Shown: positions 17,176 through 25,400 of the stretch, piece after piece
Position numbering within the stretch: the stretch's first letter is position 1
How the letters are laid out: each line of letters opens with the position of its first letter
Assembly: GCA_966250335.1 (NCBI GenBank)
Contig: CBINGZ010000040.1
Span: 1 to 56,204 of the forward strand
Length of the DNA: 56,204 nt
Direction of reading: 5' to 3'
Origin: OLB7 sp966250335
GTDB taxonomy: Bacteria > Bacteroidota > Ignavibacteria > OLB7
Notes under the pieces: generated by a model
What the model was told of the DNA's origin: nothing
Seen by the model: only the letters and a program-made list of their open reading frames with translations
The model's database searches: none
Position numbers and translations under genes: made by a program

Positions 17176-17202
17176 CGGGGGATGGTTCTTCACCATCCCC
17201 CG
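17176..17202. terminator. bidirectional hairpin terminator
   Basis: A perfect 11-bp stem (cgggggatggt / accatcccccg) with a five-base loop lies between convergent genes ending at 17151 and 17230. Confidence 0.75.
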
Positions 17203-17229
17203 CGTTCATCATCGGTCGGATACCGCCTT

Positions 17230-17946
17230 CTACTTCAGCTCCATCTCCTCTCCGTCGAACGGCGTGATGCCGTGGGCCGGGTCGAAGTCGCGGGTGAGGT
17301 CGCTGCCGTCCCAGAGCATGAATCTGGCGGCGACCATCTTCTTCTTCATATCTCCCTTGAATCCGGAGAACTTCTGCCACCCCTTGAGCATTCCGCCGAG
17401 CCGTCCGGGGGAGTCTCCAAGTTTCTCCCTGTTGGCGGCGAGCCAGGTCATCACCTTCTCCTTTCCCTCCGTTTTCCACTCCTGAACCTTCGGTTTGGCG
17501 CTCTCGCCGATCGATTCCAGGGTTGAACGATATTTACGGCCGAGAGGGGCGAGCTCCTCGAAGATCTCCTTGCGCTCCTTCTTCATCCCCTTGAGCGCCT
17601 CGCGGTGCGTTTTCAGGGCGTCGTAGTCCTCGCTCTCCCATGCCTTCCTCATGCCGCGGACATGCTCCATCGCTCTCTTCTTCAGGGCGGCGGCGCGGGT
17701 TCTCAGGGCGTTCAGCTGCTGGAGGTCGGCGGGCTCCATGGCGCGGTCGAGCGTCCCCTTCCATTCGGTGAGAGAGGGGAGGATCTCGGCGCGGGCCCAT
17801 GTGGTGAGGGTGCCGAAGAGTTCGGTGAGAGCGGCGGTGCGCTGCGGGTCGGGGGTGTGCGGCTTCGTCTCCTGTGCCGAGGCTGCTCCGGCGGCCAGTG
17901 CGAGGATCGCGGCGGCTGTTGCCAGTGTGCGTCGTCTGTTCATCAT
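17230..17946 (-). CDS. secreted helical (coiled-coil) protein of unknown function
   Basis: 238 residues from ATG 17946 (a second ATG follows at once). It has a signal peptide (TLATAAAILALAAGAASAQ) and is then almost entirely charged helix from ~residue 30 to 200, rich in Lys, Glu, Arg and Trp (for example ALRTRAAALKKRAMEHVRGM and LKGMKKERKEIFEELAPLGR). The pattern recalls periplasmic Spy/LTxxQ-like helical proteins, but no LTxxQ motif is present. The last 40 residues (FMLWDGSDLTRDF) look globular. No neighbour hints at a role. Confidence 0.75.
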   Translation of the reverse strand: MMNRRRTLATAAAILALAAGAASAQETKPHTPDPQRTAALTELFGTLTTWARAEILPSLTEWKGTLDRAMEPADLQQLNALRTRAAALKKRAMEHVRGMRKAWESEDYDALKTHREALKGMKKERKEIFEELAPLGRKYRSTLESIGESAKPKVQEWKTEGKEKVMTWLAANREKLGDSPGRLGGMLKGWQKFSGFKGDMKKKMVAARFMLWDGSDLTRDFDPAHGITPFDGEEMELK

Positions 17947-18040
17947 AGTATGCGTTGGCTTGTTGATTGGTTGTTGTCCTCGATGTGCGGAGTTAGAGAC
18001 ATGAAGGGGGGACGGGTTCCCGGGGGGGATGTTGCGAGGG

Positions 18041-18190
18041 GGGAGGAAGAACATGAACAGGGAGTCACAGAGGGCACAGAGTGAAGAGAAGAGAGAAAGA
18101 AGAAGAGGGAAGGGTACCGCATGGAAGGATGCCGCATCAAACTTGCGCCACATTCTTCAAGCCCTGTAGGGGCGTGCCGGACGTAGGGGG
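18041..18190 (+). repeat. dispersed intergenic repeat, copy A
   Basis: About 150 bases that closely match 20226-20360 in the same orientation. Shared blocks are gaagaacatgaacagggag, the cacagagggcacagagtga stretch, a purine run (gaagagaagagagaaagaag), and at the far end attcttcaagcc-tgtaggggcgt-cc-gacgtag. Copy A has about 15 extra bases in the middle. Only the cacagagg core recurs at 3724-3796. The function is unknown. Confidence 0.8.
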
Positions 18191-18337
18191 GGGTGATTGG
18201 GAGATGAATGGCGTGATCATCCCCGGTCCTGCTGCGATAAGTGCGGGTTATCGAAATCGAACAGATCGGTCGGTTCCGCCCACGATCGGCCGATGCGTCG
18301 GCGGCTCGACAGCGGTATCTCCCCTCGTACGAACAAT
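18191..18337. other. spacer between repeat A and the RNA array
   Basis: No gene. It holds a perfect 6-bp hairpin with a 7-base loop (18235-18253, CGATAA...TTATCG) and an Asp/Arg-like GATCGG-rich stretch at 18264-18290 that can pair with itself. It does not contain the GAYAAGRUYCAGCAA signature of the three RNA elements, so I do not count it as a fourth copy. Confidence 0.4.
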
Positions 18338-18414
18338 GCCGGGCATACAGATAAGACCTTGCCACGACAGCAAGATTAACCATGGGTTGCTGAACCTTAT
18401 CTTCAACACCCGGC
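18338..18414 (-). ncRNA. Y-RNA-like structured RNA, copy 3 of 3 (distal)
   Basis: Read on the minus strand this 77-nt element folds as GCCGGGUGU/AUGCCCGGC (9 bp including U-G and G-U wobbles), a UGAA/UGU internal loop, GAUAAG/CUUAUC (6 bp), and an apical part. The apical part has GGUU-CAGC-AACC and a CUUGC/GCAAG hairpin with a 7-nt loop. It shares GAUAAGGUUCAGCAA with its two neighbours (variants of GAYAAGRUYCAGCAA). The two wobbles would be mismatches on the plus strand, so the RNA should be minus. It is farthest from the DUF2828 gene. Expression is not shown; the call is by comparison of the three copies. Confidence 0.6.
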
Positions 18415-18444
18415 ATATCAGTTCGCAACCGCCGACACGCAACC

Positions 18445-18520
18445 GAATATTCCCAGACAAGAGGTTGGGTTTCCATTGACAGGGAAAATTGTTGCTGGAT
18501 CTTGTCTTTATGAAATATTC
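18445..18520 (-). ncRNA. Y-RNA-like structured RNA, copy 2 of 3 (middle)
   Basis: 76 nt on the minus strand. The outer stem GAAUAUUUC/GGAAUAUUC (9 bp, one U-G) has a sequence unrelated to the flanking copies yet pairs fully. The inner stem is GACAAG/CUUGUC, a U-A to C-G double change against GAUAAG/CUUAUC. The internal loop is AUAAA/UG. The signature reads GACAAGAUCCAGCAA. These compensatory changes are the best evidence that the fold is selected. Confidence 0.62.
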
Positions 18521-18553
18521 AGTCGGCTGGCTCAACACCGATAGTTGAAGAGT

Positions 18554-18637
18554 ACCGGGTGTACAGATAAGCTTTTACGTAGTTTGATTAAGAGTCAAAT
18601 CGTAATGATTTGCTGGACCTTATCTTCAACACCCGGC
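18554..18637 (-). ncRNA. Y-RNA-like structured RNA, copy 1 of 3 (next to the DUF2828 gene)
   Basis: 84 nt on the minus strand, beginning four bases after the DUF2828 stop codon. Outer stem GCCGGGUGU/ACACCCGGU (9 bp with a terminal G-U), internal loop UGAA/UGU, inner stem GAUAAG/CUUAUC, then the signature GAUAAGGUCCAGCAA and an apical AAAUC/GAUUU hairpin. It is separated from the middle copy by 33 bases, and the middle copy from the distal copy by 30 bases. It may be processed from the DUF2828 mRNA 3' end or have its own promoter. Confidence 0.62.
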
Positions 18638-18641
18638 ATTA

Positions 18642-20072
18642 TCAGTTCACGCCCGGTAGATTGACCCTCTGATACCGCTCCGAATTCACCACCCGGAGCA
18701 TAACCGAGATCGGATCGATATCTCCCAGAACCGCCGTCAGAATCGAGGGAGAAAATCCGCTCACCAGTGCCGTTCCCGTCTCATGCTCCCTGATCGGGAT
18801 ATTGCTCCCCCGGCTCTGGAGATTCCAGAACACTACCTGCGGGAGAGTGTATCCGGCATCCCTGTATTTCCGGCGGATCATCTCGATGGCGGAATCATTA
18901 TGCTCGACGCAGGCATCGAACTCCATGTCGGAGAGGATGAGGATCTTCGTCGGCATCTCGTTCTCCGATACCTTGTGCCGTACCGCCTGATGCAGAATCA
19001 GGTTGAACATCGCATGGAGATCCGTGTTCGCAATCTCTCCGGTATTGACCTGGGCGATTCGATTCAGGAGATTCCCCGAAAGCTTCTGCAACCGCGGTTG
19101 GGTCGAGAAGGTCAGGAAGTGATCCTTGAACGGACCGATGTTCCGTTCGGCGACGAACATCCCCAGGGCAATGCAGACATGGAGAGGGACAAGACCTGTG
19201 CCCAGAGCCCTCATTGTCATCGACCCCGATGTGTCGCACACGGCCAGGATTCGTTCCTCTCGAGGATCGAAGAGCATCGGAATCCTCTTCCACTGATCCT
19301 GCGCAATCTCAAGATTCTCCGGGTTGTACATCAGAGACTTCACGACGTCATACGGATAGATCGCACCCGCGTTCGTCGTGGCCGTTCCCGACTTCAGCGC
19401 ATCCTTGAATTCCTGGAATCGATCGCTGTCCCGCTTCGCGAACGCCTTGCCGTATCGGGAAAGCGCAAGGGACGGAACATGATCGTACCGGATGTTCGTC
19501 CAGGTCCGGGCGCACATGTCCGACTCGACCACGGAGGTCCGCTCCACGAGCAGCTTCCGATAGTCGGCAGGGGTTACTCCCAGGAATTTCCGGATAATGT
19601 TCGCCCTCTTCTTGTTCACGTCCGATCCGGACGGACGGGGCATCCACTTCGCGCATAATCCGTTATCGGCCTGCAATCCTTCGGCGATCACCTTCAGGGC
19701 GTCGTTCCGGAGAGCGGTGTCGAACAGCGAGAAAAGATCATCCCATCGACCGTACTCGGGAATCAGGTCGATATTGGCCTTTACGACATCGGGATCAACG
19801 AATGCAAGATGGCGCAGACCGGTACGGAAGAATTTCCGCTCGCCGGCGCCTCCTCGGATATCCCTTGCCCAGAAGAGGAGTCGCAGGGCCGTTAATCTAT
19901 CCTCACCGTATGCGGATGCGAAGACTCGGATGATCTCATCCGGTTCTGCTGCGCGCATGGCTCCCGCCTTGGCAAATAGATCCAGCGTTGCTTTTCCTGA
20001 AGTGGAGTGGGTGGCCATTCCATTTTCCGTCCGGGCATTCTTCGTCGTCAATGCCTTCAGAAACTTTAACAT
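18642..20072 (-). CDS. DUF2828 family protein (Ro60/TROVE-like helical domain plus vWA domain)
   Basis: 476 residues. Residues ~25-265 are a helical repeat region: ALRLLFWARDIRGGAGERKF, IDLIPEYGRWDDLFSLFD, CAKWMPRPSGSD, RKLLVERTSVVESDMCARTW and NIRYDHVPSLALSRYGKAF. Residues ~272-476 are a vWA domain with a complete metal site: D280-T-S-G-S284, Thr350 in ANTDLHAMF, Asp382 in ILSDMEFD, then PQVVFWNLQSRG and ALVSGFSPSIL. This is the DUF2828 pattern known from plants, giant viruses and some bacteria, and it has the same helical-ring-plus-vWA layout as the Y-RNA-binding Ro60 protein. Three structured RNA elements follow directly downstream on the same strand, suggesting they are its ligands (inference). 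A TATATTTG promoter lies 48 bases upstream and GAGAGGG precedes the ATG. The gene and RNAs are bracketed by direct repeats. Confidence 0.85.
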   Translation of the reverse strand: MLKFLKALTTKNARTENGMATHSTSGKATLDLFAKAGAMRAAEPDEIIRVFASAYGEDRLTALRLLFWARDIRGGAGERKFFRTGLRHLAFVDPDVVKANIDLIPEYGRWDDLFSLFDTALRNDALKVIAEGLQADNGLCAKWMPRPSGSDVNKKRANIIRKFLGVTPADYRKLLVERTSVVESDMCARTWTNIRYDHVPSLALSRYGKAFAKRDSDRFQEFKDALKSGTATTNAGAIYPYDVVKSLMYNPENLEIAQDQWKRIPMLFDPREERILAVCDTSGSMTMRALGTGLVPLHVCIALGMFVAERNIGPFKDHFLTFSTQPRLQKLSGNLLNRIAQVNTGEIANTDLHAMFNLILHQAVRHKVSENEMPTKILILSDMEFDACVEHNDSAIEMIRRKYRDAGYTLPQVVFWNLQSRGSNIPIREHETGTALVSGFSPSILTAVLGDIDPISVMLRVVNSERYQRVNLPGVN

Positions 20073-20120
20073 TTGAGCCCTCTCTAAAAAATCATCCTGT
20101 CCGAATTAAAACAGGGGCGG

Positions 20121-20152
20121 CAAATATAAGAGCGTGAATATCTCGAAGTCAA
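20121..20152 (-). promoter_or_regulatory. promoter of the DUF2828 gene
   Basis: On the minus strand TTG (20152-20150) is followed after 21 bases by TATATTTG (20128-20121), a good match to TAnnTTTG. The leader to the ATG at 20072 is about 48 bases and ends with GAGAGGG six bases before the start. Confidence 0.55.
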
Positions 20153-20225
20153 TATCTTTTTTGGAAAATTGAATTCTATTATTTGAGGATTGGCGGTGCG
20201 TGTATGTTTCCTTCTGCACAGGAGG

Positions 20226-20360
20226 GGGAGGAAGAACATGAACAGGGAGACACAGAGGGCACAGAGTGAAGAGAAGAGAGAAAGAAGAAACGAGAAAGAT
20301 GCCGTAACAGACCTGCGTCATATTCTTCAAGCCTTGTAGGGGCGTACCAGACGTAGCCCC
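20226..20360 (+). repeat. dispersed intergenic repeat, copy B
   Basis: Direct copy of 18041-18190 (see there), lacking about 15 bases in the middle. The end blocks (gaagaacatgaacagggag and attcttcaagcc.tgtaggggcgt) are nearly identical. It fills most of the 318-base gap between the DUF2828 promoter and the OmpA gene; the remainder, 20361-20390, is an AT-rich run with atatatatat. Confidence 0.8.
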
Positions 20361-20390
20361 CATGCGCGTTATATATATATCGTATTCTCA

Positions 20391-22448
20391 TTATTGCAGG
20401 TGCGATCCCTCGATCGGGGTTTCCACCTCCACTGTTACGGTGCGGCAGTAGTAGCGTCCCTCGGGGACGTTGTTGTCGTAGAGGAGGCGGGAGGGGCCGA
20501 CTCCCTGCGTGCCGGTGATGACGGCGTCGGGGCGTTGTCCCATGATGAGGTCGCGGACCGATTCGGCTCGTGCCTGCGAGAGCTCCTGGTTGTGGGCGAG
20601 TTCGCCCAGGCGGTCGGTGGAGCCGGTGATCTTCGAGGTCGAGGAGGGGGTGACCGACTCGGAGACGAACGTGGTGATCATCCGCCGGTTCTGCTGCGAT
20701 ATGGCCGACTTGTCGAAATCGAACACGATCAGGCTGAGCCGGCTTACCTCGAACGGATGGGTCGACTGCGAGGCCGGAACCTTGAACTCGGCCCGTCCCC
20801 GTTTTCCCCGTTCGTCGACCACGTCGAGGGTGCAGGCGAGTCCTTCGGTCGAGGGGAGGCTTTCCACGATGCCGGCGGCTGCGTTGTCGTCCAGCGTCCA
20901 GGTGATCGAGCCGGGTGGGTTCCCCTGACCGCTCCGCTGGTGGACCGTCTTCGATCCGGCGTTCACCGTCAGCTTCCACGATTCGACCGGGGAGGTCGAT
21001 GCGGCTTCGGCGTTGAACTCGATCCGCTTCGGCCTGTAGGAGTATTCGTTGAACTTCTCATGGATGATCGGCTGGAGGATCACATCGTCGTTCGATATGA
21101 TCTCCACACGCCTGTTCTCCTCCGCTCCTTCCGCGTACTGCATGCTCGACGGGTAGGTCGGGCGGGTGCTGGTGGTGACCGTCATGCGGGCGGGGTCGAT
21201 CTCCCAGACACGCATCAGATAATCCTTCACCGACTGCGCCCGCGTGCGGGCCAGATTGTTCGCGGTGCCGACGATCGGTTCCTCCTGCCCGTCGGTCGTG
21301 CCGTTGAGCGTGATCCGGGTGTCCGGGTGCTTCGCCAGTCTGTTGCCGACGATGTTGAGAATATCGTAATAGGCATCGAGCGAACGGTGCGGCAGCAGCA
21401 GTTCGTCGAACGAGTCGCGCGCCGATCCGGTCGTGCGGCGGTAGCGCGTGGGGATGTCGGTCGCGGCGCTGTCGAAGAAGATGTAGGGGAGGATGGGGAA
21501 CGTCTCGGTGACGATCGTCCTCACGACCTCGACCTTCTCGGAAGAGGCGGTTGCCAGCATGGCGCTCGGGGATGCCTCGGGGGAGGATGCGAGGGTCGGG
21601 CGCGTCGAGGACTCGGGGTCGGACTCCGGTTCGGAGCCGGGAGCGGGAGGGGGAGGGGGGAGAAATCCATATCGCACTGCTACCCCAACCTGCGCCGACG
21701 AGATGCGCCATCTGTAGGCGAGGGTCACGTCGGTGAAGGGATAATAGAACGATACTTCAGGGGCGATGCTGAGTCGCGGGCCGATCGGAAGCGAATAGCC
21801 CAGCGCCCCGGTTGCGGCCACCAGCGTCTGTACATCCCTGATCGGTCCCTGCGCCACGTCCCGCTCGGTCGTCCGCGTTTCAGGATAACGGACGCCGGAG
21901 GGGGAGAGGATCTGCTCGGTCTGATGATAGCTCGCTTCGGTCAGAGGGAAGCCGGCGCTCCCGGCGGCGCGCAGATATATCGGGATGTTTTTGATCGGGG
22001 AGACCCGCACGCCGAAGTCGACCAGCAGAAGCCCCAGATCGGCCGTGTAGTCGTGGCGTCGCTCCAGCGGAACGTACTGGTTGGAGTTCGGGTCCAGGAC
22101 CGGGAGACCGGCCGTGAACGCCTCGCCGAACGCTCCGCCGCGCTGCGCGAAGTTGAGCGCCGTCGTCAGGTCGAGCATCCCGTCGAGCAGGGGGAACTCA
22201 CCGAAGAGGCCGAAGACGGGGCCGCTGCCGGTCCCGTCGCTGAACGCTCCGCAGTCGCCGCCGCCGGAGAAGATGCTGGCGTTGGTTTCGTGCATGTTGT
22301 AGCCGAACCCGCCGTAGAGGCCCAGCCGGAAGATCGGAGTCGGAGCTTCCGTCCCTTCGGGGGTCCGGTTCTCCTGCGCCGTGATCGACCCGCACGCGGC
22401 GAGGGCGGCGACGATTGCCGTCGATATTCGTTTCATCATATCGGTCAT
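20391..22448 (-). CDS. OmpA-family outer-membrane protein with two OmpA-like domains
   Basis: 685 residues from ATG 22448, which overlaps the stop of the upstream 1641-residue gene in an ATGA, so the two are translationally coupled; the frame is open further up but there it is antisense-like. A signal peptide (ISTAIVAALAACGSITAQ) precedes an eight-strand-like barrel (~30-260: LGLYGGFGYNMHETNAS, LSIAPEVSFYYPFTDVTLAY). A Pro/Ser/Glu linker follows. OmpA-like domain 1 (~310-450) has ILPYIFFDSAATDIP, TLNGTTDGQE and NNLARTRAQSVKDYL. Domain 2 (~570-685) has LIVFDFDKSAISQQNRRMI, ITGSTDRLGELAHNQELSQA and RAESVRDLI. It probably links the outer membrane to peptidoglycan and may serve the coupled surface protein. 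Confidence 0.85.
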   Translation of the reverse strand: MTDMMKRISTAIVAALAACGSITAQENRTPEGTEAPTPIFRLGLYGGFGYNMHETNASIFSGGGDCGAFSDGTGSGPVFGLFGEFPLLDGMLDLTTALNFAQRGGAFGEAFTAGLPVLDPNSNQYVPLERRHDYTADLGLLLVDFGVRVSPIKNIPIYLRAAGSAGFPLTEASYHQTEQILSPSGVRYPETRTTERDVAQGPIRDVQTLVAATGALGYSLPIGPRLSIAPEVSFYYPFTDVTLAYRWRISSAQVGVAVRYGFLPPPPPAPGSEPESDPESSTRPTLASSPEASPSAMLATASSEKVEVVRTIVTETFPILPYIFFDSAATDIPTRYRRTTGSARDSFDELLLPHRSLDAYYDILNIVGNRLAKHPDTRITLNGTTDGQEEPIVGTANNLARTRAQSVKDYLMRVWEIDPARMTVTTSTRPTYPSSMQYAEGAEENRRVEIISNDDVILQPIIHEKFNEYSYRPKRIEFNAEAASTSPVESWKLTVNAGSKTVHQRSGQGNPPGSITWTLDDNAAAGIVESLPSTEGLACTLDVVDERGKRGRAEFKVPASQSTHPFEVSRLSLIVFDFDKSAISQQNRRMITTFVSESVTPSSTSKITGSTDRLGELAHNQELSQARAESVRDLIMGQRPDAVITGTQGVGPSRLLYDNNVPEGRYYCRTVTVEVETPIEGSHLQ

Positions 22449-25400
22449 CGTATCACCTGCAGTCGTTCCGTCGCCGTGAAGTGCGCGGCCTCCAGCACAT
22501 AGAAGTACGAGCCCGTCGGCAGCTCCGAGGTGTCGAACTCGAGCCGGTATCTTCCTCCGGGGAGGAGTTCGCCGCCGTCCAGCAGTCGGGTGACCTCGAC
22601 CCCGGCGCTGTTGTAGAGGATCAGCTTCGCCCGCGCATCCTCGAAGAATGCGACCTCGATCACCACGACTCCGCCGGTCGGGTTCGGAGTCGGCGGGGAG
22701 AGCTTGTTGGCTCCGCCGGCGAAATCGAGCCGTGTGATATTGCATCGCGAGTCGACCTGCACGGCGCCGGTGTCCCCCTGCGGGATCAGCTTCACCCAGA
22801 AGGCGGAGTCGCTCGTGAAGTCGCTCCCCTCCACGGCGAGCCGCATCGGGGAGAGAATGGAGTCGGGAACGGCCACCTGGAATCTGAGTCGCGCGATCTC
22901 TCCCTGTGCGATACTGTCGCATCCCGGCAGGCTTACCCGCAGTCCGCCGTTTCCGCCGGAGGCCGTCGCCCCGGGGCTGTAGGTCGACGAGATATCGAGG
23001 AACTGAAGCGCCCGCCGGTTGTACTGGAGCGTGAACCCGACGTCGAGCGGAGTCTGTGGAATATCACGATCGGAGATGATCGTGACGGTCACGGTGTCGG
23101 CGATCGTTCCACGTATCGTGTCGACGGTCCCGATGTTCGGGTCGAGCGCAAGACGGAAGGGGAAGGGGGGAGCGTAGCCGAAGCTGTAGATCCGCCCGGT
23201 GTCGGCGATGGGACAGGGGAAACTGGAATGCGCAAGTATCGTGGTATCGTACAATTCCTCCCTGAAGGGACAGAATCTCACGGTAAGATGGATCGTGTCG
23301 CCGGGGTTCAAGGTGGTCGGATACGGTATGCTGGAGGCGACGATCGTGTGACCGAGCGGGAGGGTCAGCGTATCGAACGAAACCGGAATACGTCCGGGGT
23401 TGCTGACGGCGACGATTCTCTCAAGACAGTCTCTGATGTTGACCGTGTCGAATCTGGTCATGGAGGTGACGGCGATGCGCGGCTCGCTCACCATGATGAA
23501 CGCGCTGTCCGGCGGCACCACGATCTTGTAGAGGACAAGGGAGTCGCTGTCGAAATCGACCTCGTCGAGATAGACCGTCAATATCGTATCGCCGACCTTC
23601 GGCGCGAACCGCACCCAGGCGATCGTGTCGGCCTTCACGTCGAACGCCTCCCGCAGCGTGATCCGCCCTCCATCCCCCGTATCGACCACGGTGATGTTCG
23701 TGCTGTAGCGGGAGCTCACATCCACCAGCTCCGCCAGCGTCGAATCGTATCCCACACGGAACTGGATATCTATTCTATCCTGCGGCATATCGCGATCCGC
23801 TATGATAGGGAGCAGGAGCGTATCGCATGTCGTCAGATCGAACGTGTCCAGCCCGTTGCTGGAGGTATCGAACGCGATCCTCATGCCGTACGGGAAGGCG
23901 AAGCCCTCCCCCCGCACCAGCACCGTCGTATCCATATCCTTGCAGGGGAAGCTGGTGTGGATCTGCATCCTTGCGATATAAAGCCTGGGAGCGCGCGGAC
24001 TGAAGATCACCCTGATCCTGAAGGTGTCTCCCCGTTTGATGACCCACGGGAAGGGCGCCCCGTTCACGGCCGATGCGGTGAAGACGCGCTGGTCGGGGTT
24101 GAACGTGATGTCGGTGATCACCAGGCTGTCGCCGCTCGGATTGAGGAACTCGTCGGGGACGGTGATCTCCACGATCTGCGGACCGGAACTGAATCCCGCT
24201 CTGATGTTCGGGAAGTTCACGTTCGTCCTGTTCGGCTGGAAGTTCATCTCCCGTCTGCCGCTCATGGTGACGGTGTCCTCACGGCTCCAGTCGACGGTGT
24301 GCGATCTGATATGGAGCTTGGCGTCGGCCACAAGGTTCGCCGCCACTGCCGGGATATTGGGGCAGAAGCCGATCACGAGCGTGTCGGTGGCGCCGGGGGG
24401 GATGCTGTAGGGAAGCGTTCTTCCTCCCGTCAGCTTGGAGCGCCATGAGTAGACGATCGGGTTCGGATTGGTCACGAACCGTCCGTCGATCCAGATCGAA
24501 TCGATCTCGATCGGTTTGAACGAGCTGCCGTTGGGGAGGGGTATCTCCCGTTCGGCGCAGTCGCACGGCCGGATCAGTCCGAAGTTGATGAAGCTCAGGG
24601 GGACGTCGAGCCGGTAGATGATACCTCGTCCCGTGAGCCTTCCGGTCTGGGCGATCCCGCACGGCGTCGTCGACGTCACGTTCAGGAAGCCGTCGTAGAG
24701 CGTCTCCTGGGTCGGCGCGAACTGCACGTCGACAAGGAGCGAGTCGCGCGGCTGAAGGGTGGCCGGAACGGTTCGCGATGTGGAGATCACCGTGTAGCCC
24801 GCCGGCGGGTTGATGCTGGTGATCTCCAGCGGCACCGTGCTGATGTTCTCGATCAGAATCCTGTCGGTCTTCGTCGTCCCGATCTCCACGTTGCCGTAGG
24901 TCGTCAGCGGCGTCACGTAGATCTTGGGAACGGCGCTCGATCCGCGCAGCAGAATCTGATATTTCTGCCCGTCGTCGAGATCGAGGTCGATGTAGGCGAC
25001 GTCGGCCCTGTCGTCGGTCAGGTCGCTGGGACAATATCGTATGATGCATTTCCTGCTCTCGCCCGGCTGCAGCGTCCCCGGCGTGAAGAGCGATACGACC
25101 GAGAACTTCCCGGTGGCGTCGTTCAGGACGACCGACGAGACGACGACCGGCGCCGCCGTGATGTTCTTCACCACCACCGAATCGTTCCTGCACTGGCAGC
25201 CGATGACGTTGCTCAGCGAGAGATACGGCGGCTCGAACGAGAGCGCCTCGAAGACGCCGGTCCCGCTCACCGGGATGCACATGGTGCTGAAACACTCCTC
25301 GTCGAACACGCAGAGCGTATCGTAATACGTAATCGGCTCGCGCGGTCTGAACTCCACGGTCACCGCTCCCGAGCCTCCTTTCCCCAGACTGAAGCTCCGA

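Noticed and set aside
18191..18337. A possible fourth RNA element
   Set aside because: It contains GATAA/TTATC and GCTG pieces, but in the wrong order and without the conserved signature or paired outer stem.
18338..18637. tRNA genes, suggested by three tRNA-sized folded elements
   Set aside because: No cloverleaf, no T-loop GTTCRA, no CCA-type end and no anticodon arm in the right place; the long terminal stem with internal loop fits Y-RNA-like elements better.
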